Positions 8,106 to 15,611 of a DNA stretch of 64,000 bases are shown here, in pieces. Below the pieces are notes generated by a model, which saw nothing but the letters and a program-made list of their open reading frames with translations, had not been told where the DNA came from and ran no database searches. The position numbers and the translations under genes were made by a program. The DNA is from Paenibacillus glycinis (GTDB lineage: Bacteria; Bacillota; Bacilli; Paenibacillales; Paenibacillaceae), in assembly GCF_009909185.1 (NCBI RefSeq), contig NZ_JAAAMV010000003.1, positions 124,001 to 188,000 on the forward strand. Reading direction: 5' to 3'. The stretch's first letter is position 1, and each line of letters begins with the position of its first letter.

Positions 8106-9231
8106 CTTCTTTCTCCTCCTCCGTGTCCGCCTGCCGCCGCTCCCGCTCGCCCTTCGCTTTGCGGATGCGGTCCAACGACGACTGGAACGTAATGTAATGC
8201 GGCAGCTTCAAGTGCGAGACGAATCCCGTCGACTCCAAGCCGTCGATGTGCGTGAGCACGAATTCCTCGTCCTGCGCCGGCGCGGTTCCTTCCGTGTCGA
8301 GACTCCGCTCCAGGATCGCCATGGCGATCGCCTTCAGCTCGTTCTGCCCCGTCACCAGCCCGTAGCCCATCACGAAATGAACCTCGCCCGTCGCTTCGTT
8401 CTGCTTGAACGAGTTGATCGTCTCGACCTCCGTGACCAGCATTTCGCCCAAATACAAGCTGTCGTCCGGATCGCCGGCGCCGTACGGATCGGCGATCGAC
8501 ACCTCGGCATAGCCGACGCGCAGCTCGCCGATCGTCGGATGCACCGAACCGTAGCCGCGCATGGAGCTGTAGGCCAGCGCCGTCATCGTGCCCGTCTCGC
8601 CGCGGGCCAGCATCTGCAGCCGAGCCGAACGGGAGGCGGGCAGGATCACCTTGCGCCGGGTGACGTCGAACGGCTCGGTATCGAGCGTCGCCTTCATCGG
8701 CGGCATCAGTCCCTGATCGCGAAGCAGGTCCGCGACTTTGCGGAACGCCGGTTCCTCCGTCAGCTTCGGCCCGCCTTCTGCCGGCGCGAAGCGGTCCATG
8801 AACGCCCGGATATCCTCGGCGCCCTCGCTGCGCAGGTTGAAATTCAGCAGCCGGTGCGTATAATCGTAGGTCGGTCCGAGCACCTGTCCGCCCGGCAAAT
8901 CCCGGAACGACGAGGAGATGCGGCGAATGATGCGCATGGACGACGTATCCGTCACGCGCGACACGTGGTTCCGCGCCAGCGTCGACCGGTAGGCTCGCAG
9001 CAGGAATACCGCCTCGGCCGGATCGCCTTCCCCCTGCTTGAGCGCAAGCGCCGCGTATTCCGGCGCGTAGAGGCCCGCTTCGCCCATGACCTTGTCGATC
9101 AGCAGGCGCATCTGCTTCCGGATCGAGCCGAGCTCCAGCCCTTCTTCCGATTCTTTCAGCCGATAGTAATGGTTCAGTTCGCTTGCTTTCTCGATTGCTT
9201 CTCTTCCGCCCGTTACGGCAACATAAGCCAC
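8053..9231 (-). CDS. phnI: PhnI, core subunit of the C-P lyase complex
   Basis: The 392-residue protein is a homologue of PhnI, which with PhnG, H and L exchanges the adenine of ATP for the phosphonate. Family features include the start AYVAVTGGREAIEKA, the middle KQMRLLIDKVMGEA and the late FVSHLKLPHYITFQ. It is about 35 residues longer than E. coli PhnI, mostly as a charged Glu/Gln-rich C-terminal tail that overlaps the start of phnJ. The start is a GTG with AGGAGG 8-10 bases upstream. Confidence 0.95.
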   Translation of the reverse strand: MAYVAVTGGREAIEKASELNHYYRLKESEEGLELGSIRKQMRLLIDKVMGEAGLYAPEYAALALKQGEGDPAEAVFLLRAYRSTLARNHVSRVTDTSSMRIIRRISSSFRDLPGGQVLGPTYDYTHRLLNFNLRSEGAEDIRAFMDRFAPAEGGPKLTEEPAFRKVADLLRDQGLMPPMKATLDTEPFDVTRRKVILPASRSARLQMLARGETGTMTALAYSSMRGYGSVHPTIGELRVGYAEVSIADPYGAGDPDDSLYLGEMLVTEVETINSFKQNEATGEVHFVMGYGLVTGQNELKAIAMAILERSLDTEGTAPAQDEEFVLTHIDGLESTGFVSHLKLPHYITFQSSLDRIRKAKGERERRQADTEEEKEDDEQQHEPAVGAAPGVS

Positions 9232-9256
9232 GCTTCATCGACCTCCTATGTGCGAA

Positions 9257-9883
9257 TTATCCCTCTGCCCGCGTCGTCCGCGGCAGCGCGGCCAGCTTGC
9301 CGGACGCCGTGAACAGCACCACGTCGACGCCGAGCGGATACTCGACGTTCCATTGCCGGCGGCATGCCAGCCATTCCTTCGCCAACCCGGCGACGGTCAT
9401 CGCGCGCTCCCCCGGAATGCCGGGACCCGACAGCGCGATGCGCGCCTCGCCTGCGCCGGCCGGTTCCTCGGCTGCGCCTTCGGACAAATCGTCCACCCGA
9501 AGAAACAAGGTCGCCCCGTGCTCGGGCTCGAGCAGCGTGCCCGTATTCAGCGCCTCCGCCCAGGCGGGAGGCGTCTCGCGGCCGTCGGCGAACACGTATT
9601 CCGCCTCCGCCGGCGGCACCGGCCGCGCGAAGGTATGCATGCGGATATAGGGAGTCAGCCGTTCCTGCCCCGCCAGCTCCGCCGCGAAGCGCACCTCGCT
9701 GTCCAGCAGCGTCAAGGCGATAACCGCGACCATCCGCTCGTCAGGTTCAAGCGACTCGGCTCCCGCTGTCAGCCGGCCGGCCGTCTTCACCTTGCCCGGC
9801 TCGGCGAAGGCGCCCAGCAGCTCGCGATAGAACAGCTGCGTGTCGTGCACGGGATCGAACAGCGTCTCATTTTGCGCGGTCAT
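9257..9883 (-). CDS. phnH: PhnH, core subunit of the C-P lyase complex
   Basis: The 208-residue protein matches PhnH in length (E. coli 194) and features, such as DPVHDTQLFYRELLGAFAEPG at the N-terminus, which resembles the family start. PhnH forms the GHIJ core with PhnG, I and J and has an inactive PLP-enzyme fold. GGAGGAATCCT directly precedes the ATG. The gene overlaps the end of phnG by 17 bases and precedes phnI by 25 bases. Confidence 0.93.
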   Translation of the reverse strand: MTAQNETLFDPVHDTQLFYRELLGAFAEPGKVKTAGRLTAGAESLEPDERMVAVIALTLLDSEVRFAAELAGQERLTPYIRMHTFARPVPPAEAEYVFADGRETPPAWAEALNTGTLLEPEHGATLFLRVDDLSEGAAEEPAGAGEARIALSGPGIPGERAMTVAGLAKEWLACRRQWNVEYPLGVDVVLFTASGKLAALPRTTRAEG

Positions 9884-10307
9884 AGGATTCCTCCATCGTA
9901 TCGAATTCCACTTTCGTCGCCTGCGTCAGCTCCTGCTCGCGCAAACGGCGCTTCAGCAGCTCCTGCTCCTCTTCCAGAAGCAGCGTCTCCCACGCCTCCG
10001 TTTCCGGCAGCTGCCGGTTGAACGCCGCGTCCACGACCGCGAGCCGATAAGCCAGCTCCGGCCGGTCGCCCATCAGAATGCCGTAGCCGAACGTGCCCTC
10101 GATCGAGACGGTGCATTCGGTCACGAGCACCTCCGTCAGGTAGAACGGTTCCCGGGATACCGAGTCGCGCGCCTTGGTCAGCACGAGGCTGTTCTCCGGC
10201 GGCTTCACGACGGCGACGTCGTAGCGCTCCAATACTTCGCGGGCCAGCTTATCCGGCAGCAGCGGCGAGCCTTCGATCAATATGCGGGTCATCCGGAATT
10301 TTTTCAT
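9867..10307 (-). CDS. phnG: PhnG, core subunit of the C-P lyase complex
   Basis: The 146-residue protein fits PhnG (about 150 residues). The segment VTECTVSIEGTFGYGILMGDRPELAYRLAVVDA is the hallmark region. PhnG binds PhnI in the symmetric core and takes part in transfer of the phosphonate to ATP. It begins 18 bases after the second permease gene with a GGTGGA-type ribosome site. Confidence 0.93.
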   Translation of the reverse strand: MKKFRMTRILIEGSPLLPDKLAREVLERYDVAVVKPPENSLVLTKARDSVSREPFYLTEVLVTECTVSIEGTFGYGILMGDRPELAYRLAVVDAAFNRQLPETEAWETLLLEEEQELLKRRLREQELTQATKVEFDTMEESYDRAK

Positions 10308-10325
10308 GGTTGCTTTCCACCTTCC

Positions 10326-11162
10326 CTACTTGACGTTTAATTTCATCCGGTTGCTCAGCCATTCGACGCTGAATACCATCGCGAAGATGACGAGCGCCGC
10401 GAATATCACTTTGTCGAACTCGTACATGCGCATCGCGTTGGCGATCTCGAAGCCGATGCCGCCCGCGCCGACCGCGCCGAGAATCGTCGATTCGCCGATG
10501 TCGATCTCGAGCCGGAACACGCTCCACGCCACGAACGGGCGCACGACGTTCGGCAGGATGCCCTGCGCGATGACCTGCAGCTTGCCCGCGCCCGTCGCTT
10601 CCAGCGCTTCGATGACGCCGGGATTCACTTCTTCGATCGATTGCGCGAACATCTTGACCAGCATGCCGACCGCGTGGGTGCCGATGGCCAGGATGCCGGG
10701 CAGCGGTCCCATCCCGACGGCGACGATGTAGAGCAGCGCCCAGACGAGCGTCGGAATCGCGCGGATCAGCGAGGCCAAGCCCTTGATCGCCCATGCCGTG
10801 CGCGGGGAGACGTTGGACGCCGCCGCGAAGGACAGGAAGAAGGCGAGCACGACCGCGATGGCCGTGCCGACGACCGCGATTTCGAGCGACTCCAGCGCGG
10901 CCTTGAGCACGTAGCGCCACTCCGCCGCGTTCGGCGGGAACATGTCCCCGAACATCGTGATCAGCTTGCCGGTGCCGTGCGCCAGCAGCGAATAATCGAA
11001 ATTCATCTTCACGAGGCAGAAGACGAAGAAGACGGCGCCGAACGCGGCCGCGCCCGTCAGCACGGGGTCGCGCCTTTTCCGGGCCGGCTCGCCGGAGGAC
11101 CCGGTCGAGAGCCGCTCTTCCCGGTTCAGCAGCTTCGGGCCTGTCACGTATTCCGAGCTCAT
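10326..11162 (-). CDS. phnE: PhnE, phosphonate ABC transporter permease (second copy)
   Basis: The 278-residue inner-membrane protein has about six hydrophobic segments and the permease loop EALEATGAGKLQVIAQGILPNVVRPFVAW, which contacts the ATPase. It has an N-terminal hydrophilic stretch of about 45 residues not seen in its partner. Its start overlaps the stop of the other phnE by 4 bases, so the two probably form a heterodimer with PhnC and PhnD. Confidence 0.94.
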   Translation of the reverse strand: MSSEYVTGPKLLNREERLSTGSSGEPARKRRDPVLTGAAAFGAVFFVFCLVKMNFDYSLLAHGTGKLITMFGDMFPPNAAEWRYVLKAALESLEIAVVGTAIAVVLAFFLSFAAASNVSPRTAWAIKGLASLIRAIPTLVWALLYIVAVGMGPLPGILAIGTHAVGMLVKMFAQSIEEVNPGVIEALEATGAGKLQVIAQGILPNVVRPFVAWSVFRLEIDIGESTILGAVGAGGIGFEIANAMRMYEFDKVIFAALVIFAMVFSVEWLSNRMKLNVK

Positions 11163-11947
11163 AAAATCCTCTCCCTGATTTTACTGGTCACAAACTCCGT
11201 GCCCGCCACGAGCAGCAGCACCAAAATGACGGCGAGGCTCACTTCCTTGAACTGAAACAGCTTCAGCCCTTTCTGGATGACGAAGCCGAGCCCGCCGCCG
11301 CCGACCATGCCGATGATCGTCGAGGAGCGAACGTTCAGCTCCAGCTTGTACAACGACCAGGCGACGAAGCCCGGAAAAAACTGCGGAATGACCGCCTGTC
11401 CCAGCACTTGAAAATACGAGGCGCCCGTCGCGCGCACGGCTTCGACCTGCCCCATGTCGATCTCTTCCAATATCTCGGCGTACGCCCGCGTCAGCGTGCC
11501 GATCGCCGTGATGATCAGCGCCAGCGTGCCGACCAGCGTGCCGAGGCCGTAGGCGGCGACGAGCACGATCGCCCAGATCAGCGTCGGAATGTTGCGCATG
11601 ACCGAGGCGAAGGCGCGGGTCGCGACCTGCACGCCGCGGTGCGGCGCCGTCGTCTGCGCCGCCAGGAACGCGAGCACGACCGAGACGATCGCGCCGATCA
11701 CCATGCCGATATAGCTCATGTAGATCGTGTCGAGCGCCGGACCGATCAGCTCGCGGAAGGTGGACAGATCGGGCGGCAGAAAGTCGTCGACGACGAACCG
11801 GAACATCTCGCCGACGCCCTGGAACACGGTGTACGGCGTGAATTCGGTACGCACGGCGGAGGCGATGACCATGGCCAACGCCAGCGCGACGAAGAGCAGC
11901 GTCTGCAGCCTTTTTTGGCGCCTAAGCGCGAGCAAGCGATTCTCCAC
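11159..11947 (-). CDS. phnE: PhnE, phosphonate ABC transporter permease (first copy)
   Basis: The 262-residue membrane protein has the coupling loop VEAVRATGASYFQVLGQAVIPQFFPGFVAW and about six transmembrane segments. The start is a GTG at 11947 with GGAGG 7 bases upstream. The gene overlaps phnC by 26 bases. Two adjacent phnE genes are common in Gram-positive phn loci. Confidence 0.94.
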   Translation of the reverse strand: MENRLLALRRQKRLQTLLFVALALAMVIASAVRTEFTPYTVFQGVGEMFRFVVDDFLPPDLSTFRELIGPALDTIYMSYIGMVIGAIVSVVLAFLAAQTTAPHRGVQVATRAFASVMRNIPTLIWAIVLVAAYGLGTLVGTLALIITAIGTLTRAYAEILEEIDMGQVEAVRATGASYFQVLGQAVIPQFFPGFVAWSLYKLELNVRSSTIIGMVGGGGLGFVIQKGLKLFQFKEVSLAVILVLLLVAGTEFVTSKIRERIL

Positions 11948-12710
11948 CCTGCTCCCTCCAATCCGGCGCCGCGCCGTAGATCCGATGGATCGTTTCCTCC
12001 GACAGCTCGCCGGGCCGGCCGTCGAACACCACTTCGCCCTTATGGATGCCGATGATTCTCGTCGCGTAATCGCGGGCCATCGCCACTTGGTGCAGATTGA
12101 CGATGCACGTGATGCCGTCCTCCCGGCAGATGCCGCTCAGATGCTCCATGATCGTCCGCGACGCGACCGGGTCGAGGCTCGCGATCGGCTCGTCGGCCAG
12201 GATGAGCTGCGGCTTCTGCGACAGCGCCCGGGCAATCCCGACCCGCTGCTGCTGGCCGCCGCTCAGCTCGTCGGCCCGTTTGAACATCTGCTCCGTCAAC
12301 CCGAGCCGGTGCAGGATCGCTTTGGCGTCCGCGACGTCCTTCCGGGAGAACAGGCCGAGCGATCCGCTCACGGCGTTCATGTAGCCGAGCCTGCCATGCA
12401 GGACGTTGCGCAGCACCGTGACGCGCTGAATGAGATTGTACCCTTGAAAAATCATGCCCGTCTGGCGGCGCAGCAGGCGCACTTGGCGGCGGGAAGCTGC
12501 CGCGGCGTCGATATCCCGGAAACGGATCGCGCCGCCGCTCGGCTTGACCAGCCGGTTGATGCAGCGGAGCAGCGTGCTCTTGCCCGCGCCGCTCGGTCCG
12601 ATGATGGCGATGAACTCGCCGGGGGCGACGGAGAAGCTGACGTTCTTGAGCGCGGCCGTGCCGTCCGCGTACACCTTGCTCAGCTCGTTGATTTCCAATA
12701 ACGAAGCCAT
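11922..12710 (-). CDS. phnC: PhnC, phosphonate ABC transporter ATP-binding protein
   Basis: The 262-residue ATPase has Walker A GPSGAGKST near residue 38, the signature LSGGQQQR and Walker B LILADEP, plus the PhnC-typical FQGYNLIQRVTVLRNVLHG. Two ATG codons lie 9 bases apart. The one at 12710 is chosen because AGAAGGGCGGT, close to the ideal ribosome site, then stands 9 bases upstream. It is 20 bases after phnD. Confidence 0.94.
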   Translation of the reverse strand: MASLLEINELSKVYADGTAALKNVSFSVAPGEFIAIIGPSGAGKSTLLRCINRLVKPSGGAIRFRDIDAAAASRRQVRLLRRQTGMIFQGYNLIQRVTVLRNVLHGRLGYMNAVSGSLGLFSRKDVADAKAILHRLGLTEQMFKRADELSGGQQQRVGIARALSQKPQLILADEPIASLDPVASRTIMEHLSGICREDGITCIVNLHQVAMARDYATRIIGIHKGEVVFDGRPGELSEETIHRIYGAAPDWREQGGESLARA

Positions 12711-12730
12711 TTCTCGCATACCGCCCTTCT

Positions 12731-13753
12731 TTATTTCAGCAGTTCCTCGGGGCTCATGTTCAGCGCCGTCGCCGTATCCTTGACGACTTGATAGTCCGCG
12801 TCGGTGACCGGGAAGTACGCGGTCGTTTTGTCGTCCGTGAAGAACGACGGGTTTTGCGTATTGTAGTTGAAGACGAATGCCTTGATTTTCTCTACCAGAT
12901 CCGCGGGCAGGTCGCCGCGATAGGCAAGCGGGGAGCCGGGAATCGGGTCGGACGTGCCGATGACTTTGTAATCCGATTTCTTCACGAGTCCGGCTTCGAC
13001 GACGCGATCGATGCAGGTATCGCATACGCCGGCGCCGTCCGCTTGGCCCTTGGCGATCGCGATGATCGATTTGTCATGGCCGCCGGAGAACGAGACGTTG
13101 GAGAAGTACGATTCGACTTGGTCGTTCGTGATGCCGAGCTCCTTGATCATCATCATGCGGGGGAACAAGTGGCCCGACGTCGAGGCCGGATCGGCGAACA
13201 GGAACGTCTTGCCCTTCAAATCAGCGATCGACTTGGCCGGAGAATCGGCCGGAACGACGATCAAGCTATGGTAGAACGCCGACTCCTTGCTGGCTGCCTT
13301 GACCGCGAACGGAACCGCTCCGCTGCGCTGGGCCGCGATGATGTACGAGAACGGACCGAAGCTCGCGATGTCGATTTTCTTCGTGCGCATCGCCTCGATG
13401 ACCGCCGTGTAATCCTCGCCGACGTACAGCTCCGTCTTGATGCCGAGCGCCTTGCCCAGGTCGTCCACGAATTGTTGGTTGCCGCGCGAGAGCTTGCCTT
13501 CTTCCTCGCCCGGAAGCACGCCGAAACGAATCACTTCCGGCCAGTCCTTCTTGTCGTCCGCCGGTTTGTCGGCATCCGCGCTCGTCGCGTTCGCGTTCGC
13601 CGCGTTCGTGCTGCCGTTCGTCGCTTTCGTGTCGCCATTGTTCGCTTGCGCCGCATTGGCGGCTTGGTTGTTCTTGCCGCAGCCCGCCGTAAACGCCAAA
13701 ACTACCGTAATTGCCAGAATAGTCAGAATACTAAACCAATGACGCTGTCTCAT
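12731..13753 (-). CDS. phnD: PhnD, phosphonate-binding lipoprotein
   Basis: The 340-residue periplasmic-binding-type protein carries phosphonates to the PhnCE transporter. It has a signal peptide ending in a lipobox (FTAGC, Cys25), then a low-complexity Asn/Ala/Thr linker to about residue 65, then the binding domain. Typical PhnD motifs are SFGPFSYIIA, FADPASTSGHLFPRMM and GVCDTCIDRV. It begins 34 bases after phnF. Confidence 0.95.
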   Translation of the reverse strand: MRQRHWFSILTILAITVVLAFTAGCGKNNQAANAAQANNGDTKATNGSTNAANANATSADADKPADDKKDWPEVIRFGVLPGEEEGKLSRGNQQFVDDLGKALGIKTELYVGEDYTAVIEAMRTKKIDIASFGPFSYIIAAQRSGAVPFAVKAASKESAFYHSLIVVPADSPAKSIADLKGKTFLFADPASTSGHLFPRMMMIKELGITNDQVESYFSNVSFSGGHDKSIIAIAKGQADGAGVCDTCIDRVVEAGLVKKSDYKVIGTSDPIPGSPLAYRGDLPADLVEKIKAFVFNYNTQNPSFFTDDKTTAYFPVTDADYQVVKDTATALNMSPEELLK

Positions 13754-13787
13754 TTCACGTGCACCTCCGAAATTTTTAACAACCCGC

Positions 13788-14522
13788 TTATGCTTCGAAC
13801 TGGATCGACACCTTGCATAAATCTCCGCGGTATTTGGCCGATGTCAGCTCTACCCGGCGGCCGTGCTGGTCTCTCATGACGCTTTCGATGTGCAGAATGC
13901 TCGTGTTGGGGGAAATTTGCAGCATGCCCGCTTCCGCCAAGGTCGGATTCCCCGAACGAAACGAGGATTGCATGCGGAACAGCTCCATCCCGTAGCGCTG
14001 CTCCAGCAGCACGTACAGCGATGTCATATTCGCGACGGTTTCGAGCAGATCCGGAAAATAACGACTCGGCAGCCAAGTTTCGTTCCACGATAACGGGACG
14101 TCGTCCGCAAGCCGCAGGATTTGAAGCCTGTACGCCGGCTCTCCTTCCGCCAATCCCAGCGCTTCCGCGATATCCGCGGGGGTGCCGAGCTGCTCGCGGC
14201 TGAGCAGCTTCGCTTCCGGTCGGCGGCCGAGCCGGCGGATGACGTCGGAGAAGCTCATGGTCGGCGTGATCGTATATTGGATGTCGAGCGGCTTCTCGCA
14301 CAGAAAATACCCTTTCCCTTGGTGCGCGCGCAGGACGCCGGTGTGCACGAGCAGCTCGAGCGACTGCCGGATCGTGTACCGGTTGGCGCGAAATCTGCGG
14401 CCGAGCACTTGCTCCGACGGCATTCGGCCGTCTTCGCTGTAGAGGCCGGCCTTGATTTCCGCGAACAGCTTATCGGCGATCACCTGGTATTCGGGGACTT
14501 CCTGCTTCGCGAATCGTTGCAT
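13788..14522 (-). CDS. phnF: PhnF-type GntR/HutC-family regulator
   Basis: The 244-residue protein has an N-terminal winged helix-turn-helix (about residues 10-75, MPSEQVLGRRFRANRYTIRQSLE) and a C-terminal UTRA ligand domain. PhnF proteins repress phosphonate genes and respond to a phosphonate- or phosphate-related ligand. It heads the phnDCEEGHIJKLM gene string and is preceded by a strong AGGAGG. A sequence upstream matches one upstream of the hexapeptide gene and may be its operator. Confidence 0.9.
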   Translation of the reverse strand: MQRFAKQEVPEYQVIADKLFAEIKAGLYSEDGRMPSEQVLGRRFRANRYTIRQSLELLVHTGVLRAHQGKGYFLCEKPLDIQYTITPTMSFSDVIRRLGRRPEAKLLSREQLGTPADIAEALGLAEGEPAYRLQILRLADDVPLSWNETWLPSRYFPDLLETVANMTSLYVLLEQRYGMELFRMQSSFRSGNPTLAEAGMLQISPNTSILHIESVMRDQHGRRVELTSAKYRGDLCKVSIQFEA

Positions 14523-14565
14523 GGTCGGCGTTTCACCTCCTTTTATCGAACGGCTTGTTGCATTG

Positions 14566-14597
14566 AAGCTAACTTGTCGACATCAGGTGAATGTTAA
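14566..14597 (-). promoter_or_regulatory. Candidate operator/promoter element upstream of phnF
   Basis: Read on the minus strand, TTAAC is followed after 9 bases by ATGTCGACAAG and then TTAGCTT. The same arrangement (TTAAC, 9 bases, ATATCGACAAG, ATAAGCTT) occurs upstream of the hexapeptide gene at 15304-15336. A shared element in front of the two transcription units of this locus points to a common regulator, probably PhnF. Confidence 0.5.
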
Positions 14598-14624
14598 ACC
14601 GGCGTGTCGTTTTTATGAAATCCC

Positions 14625-15272
14625 CTATGAAATGGCATATTTTTCGATAAATGATTCCAACTCCCCAAAATCGGCAAACCGTTCTTCGAGCTGTTCTCTC
14701 GTCCAGTCCCACCAGGCGATCCGCTCGAGTTTCTCGGCCATCTCTCTCGGAAACCGCTCGCGAATCGGTTTTGCCGGAACCCCGGCGACGATCGTATAGG
14801 ACGGCACGTCTTTCGTCACGACCGCGCCCGACCCGACCACCGCGCCGTTGCCGATCGTCACGCCCGGCATGATCGTGGCTCCGTGGCCGATCCACACGTC
14901 ATGGCCGATGACGACGGGATGCGAGCGGCGCCAGTCGAAGAAGGCCGCATCGTCCGTCTCGTCGAACCCGTAGGCGACGCGGCGGTAAGTCGCATGATGC
15001 AGCGTGACCCTCCACATGGGGTGATTGCCTGGATTTATGCACGCATGCGAGGCGATATTGCAAAATTTGCCGATCTGGGCATAGTGGATGATCGCTTCGT
15101 CGACGCAGTAGCTGTAGTCGTCCATCGTGCTTTCCATGATGCGGCTTCGCGCCCCGACGGCCGTCCATTCGCCCAAATGGCTGCGCTGCACGACCGCCGA
15201 TTCGTCGATGTTCGGCTCCCGGGTCAATGGCCCCCGCCTCCGCGATTCCCGATGAACGTAAGTCAATGCCAT
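14625..15272 (-). CDS. Phosphonate-locus hexapeptide-repeat transferase (DapD/CAT-like left-handed beta helix)
   Basis: The 215-residue protein shows hexapeptide repeats (for example [38 protein letters not shown]) and the catalytic-type histidine region [18 protein letters not shown]. It matches the transferase family often found in phosphonate loci; the substrate is not established. It may acetylate an aminophosphonate, as PhnO does with another fold. It lies upstream of phnF in the same direction with a 102-base gap, and shares the candidate operator, so it is probably a separately started member of the regulon. Confidence 0.85.
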   Translation of the reverse strand: MALTYVHRESRRRGPLTREPNIDESAVVQRSHLGEWTAVGARSRIMESTMDDYSYCVDEAIIHYAQIGKFCNIASHACINPGNHPMWRVTLHHATYRRVAYGFDETDDAAFFDWRRSHPVVIGHDVWIGHGATIMPGVTIGNGAVVGSGAVVTKDVPSYTIVAGVPAKPIRERFPREMAEKLERIAWWDWTREQLEERFADFGELESFIEKYAIS

Positions 15273-15303
15273 GGCTGTTCACTCCTTCCTTTCGTTCTAG
15301 TAC

Positions 15304-15336
15304 AAGCTTATCTTGTCGATATGTAGCGCGGGTTAA
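15304..15336 (-). promoter_or_regulatory. Candidate operator/promoter element upstream of the hexapeptide transferase gene
   Basis: It is the second copy of the TTAAC-N9-ATRTCGACAAG element seen at 14566-14597. Here it also contains a clear dyad, ACAAG-N5-CTTGT, at 15302-15316. It ends about 32 bases before the start codon, a position suited to a repressor site. Confidence 0.5.
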
Positions 15337-15468
15337 GGTTTGTTTAATTTCCTGTAAGGAGCGATGAAAGCCTCCCGTGCGGCCGCGGCAATCCAATCGG
15401 GCAAACGCAGGCGACCGCTGGGCTTGCGCGCGGCCGTCTTCGCTTTCATGAGAAAACTAAAAAACGAA

Positions 15469-15493
15469 GGAAACCGCGAATGTCGCGGTTTCC
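15469..15493 (-). terminator. Second hairpin behind the antiporter gene, possible backup terminator
   Basis: GGAAACCGCGA and TCGCGGTTTCC form an 11-bp perfect stem with a 3-base loop. On the minus strand it is followed by TTCGTTTTTTAG. It sits in the 339-base gap between 15273 and 15611, which holds no convincing gene. The gap otherwise holds the candidate operator and the main terminator. Confidence 0.6.
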
Positions 15494-15546
15494 TCCGTTT
15501 CTTGCGCTGCCGACGTCCGGGCACGCGGCATCGCCCGCAAAACAAA

Positions 15547-15595
15547 AAACGGGACGGCCCTATCGGATCTTCCGATAAAGCCATCCCGTTTCGTT
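15547..15595 (-). terminator. Rho-independent terminator of the antiporter gene
   Basis: An outer CGGGAxGGC/GCCxTCCCG stem encloses a perfect inner TATCGGA/TCCGATA stem. On the minus strand it is followed by TTTTTTGTTTTGC. It begins 17 bases after the antiporter stop codon. Confidence 0.85.
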
Positions 15596-15611
15596 ATCGC
15601 CGCAGGTCTCC

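Noticed and set aside
15333-15584. An 83-codon minus-strand frame between the hexapeptide gene and the antiporter
   Set aside because: It runs through two terminator hairpins and has no ribosome site; its basic composition has no known match.
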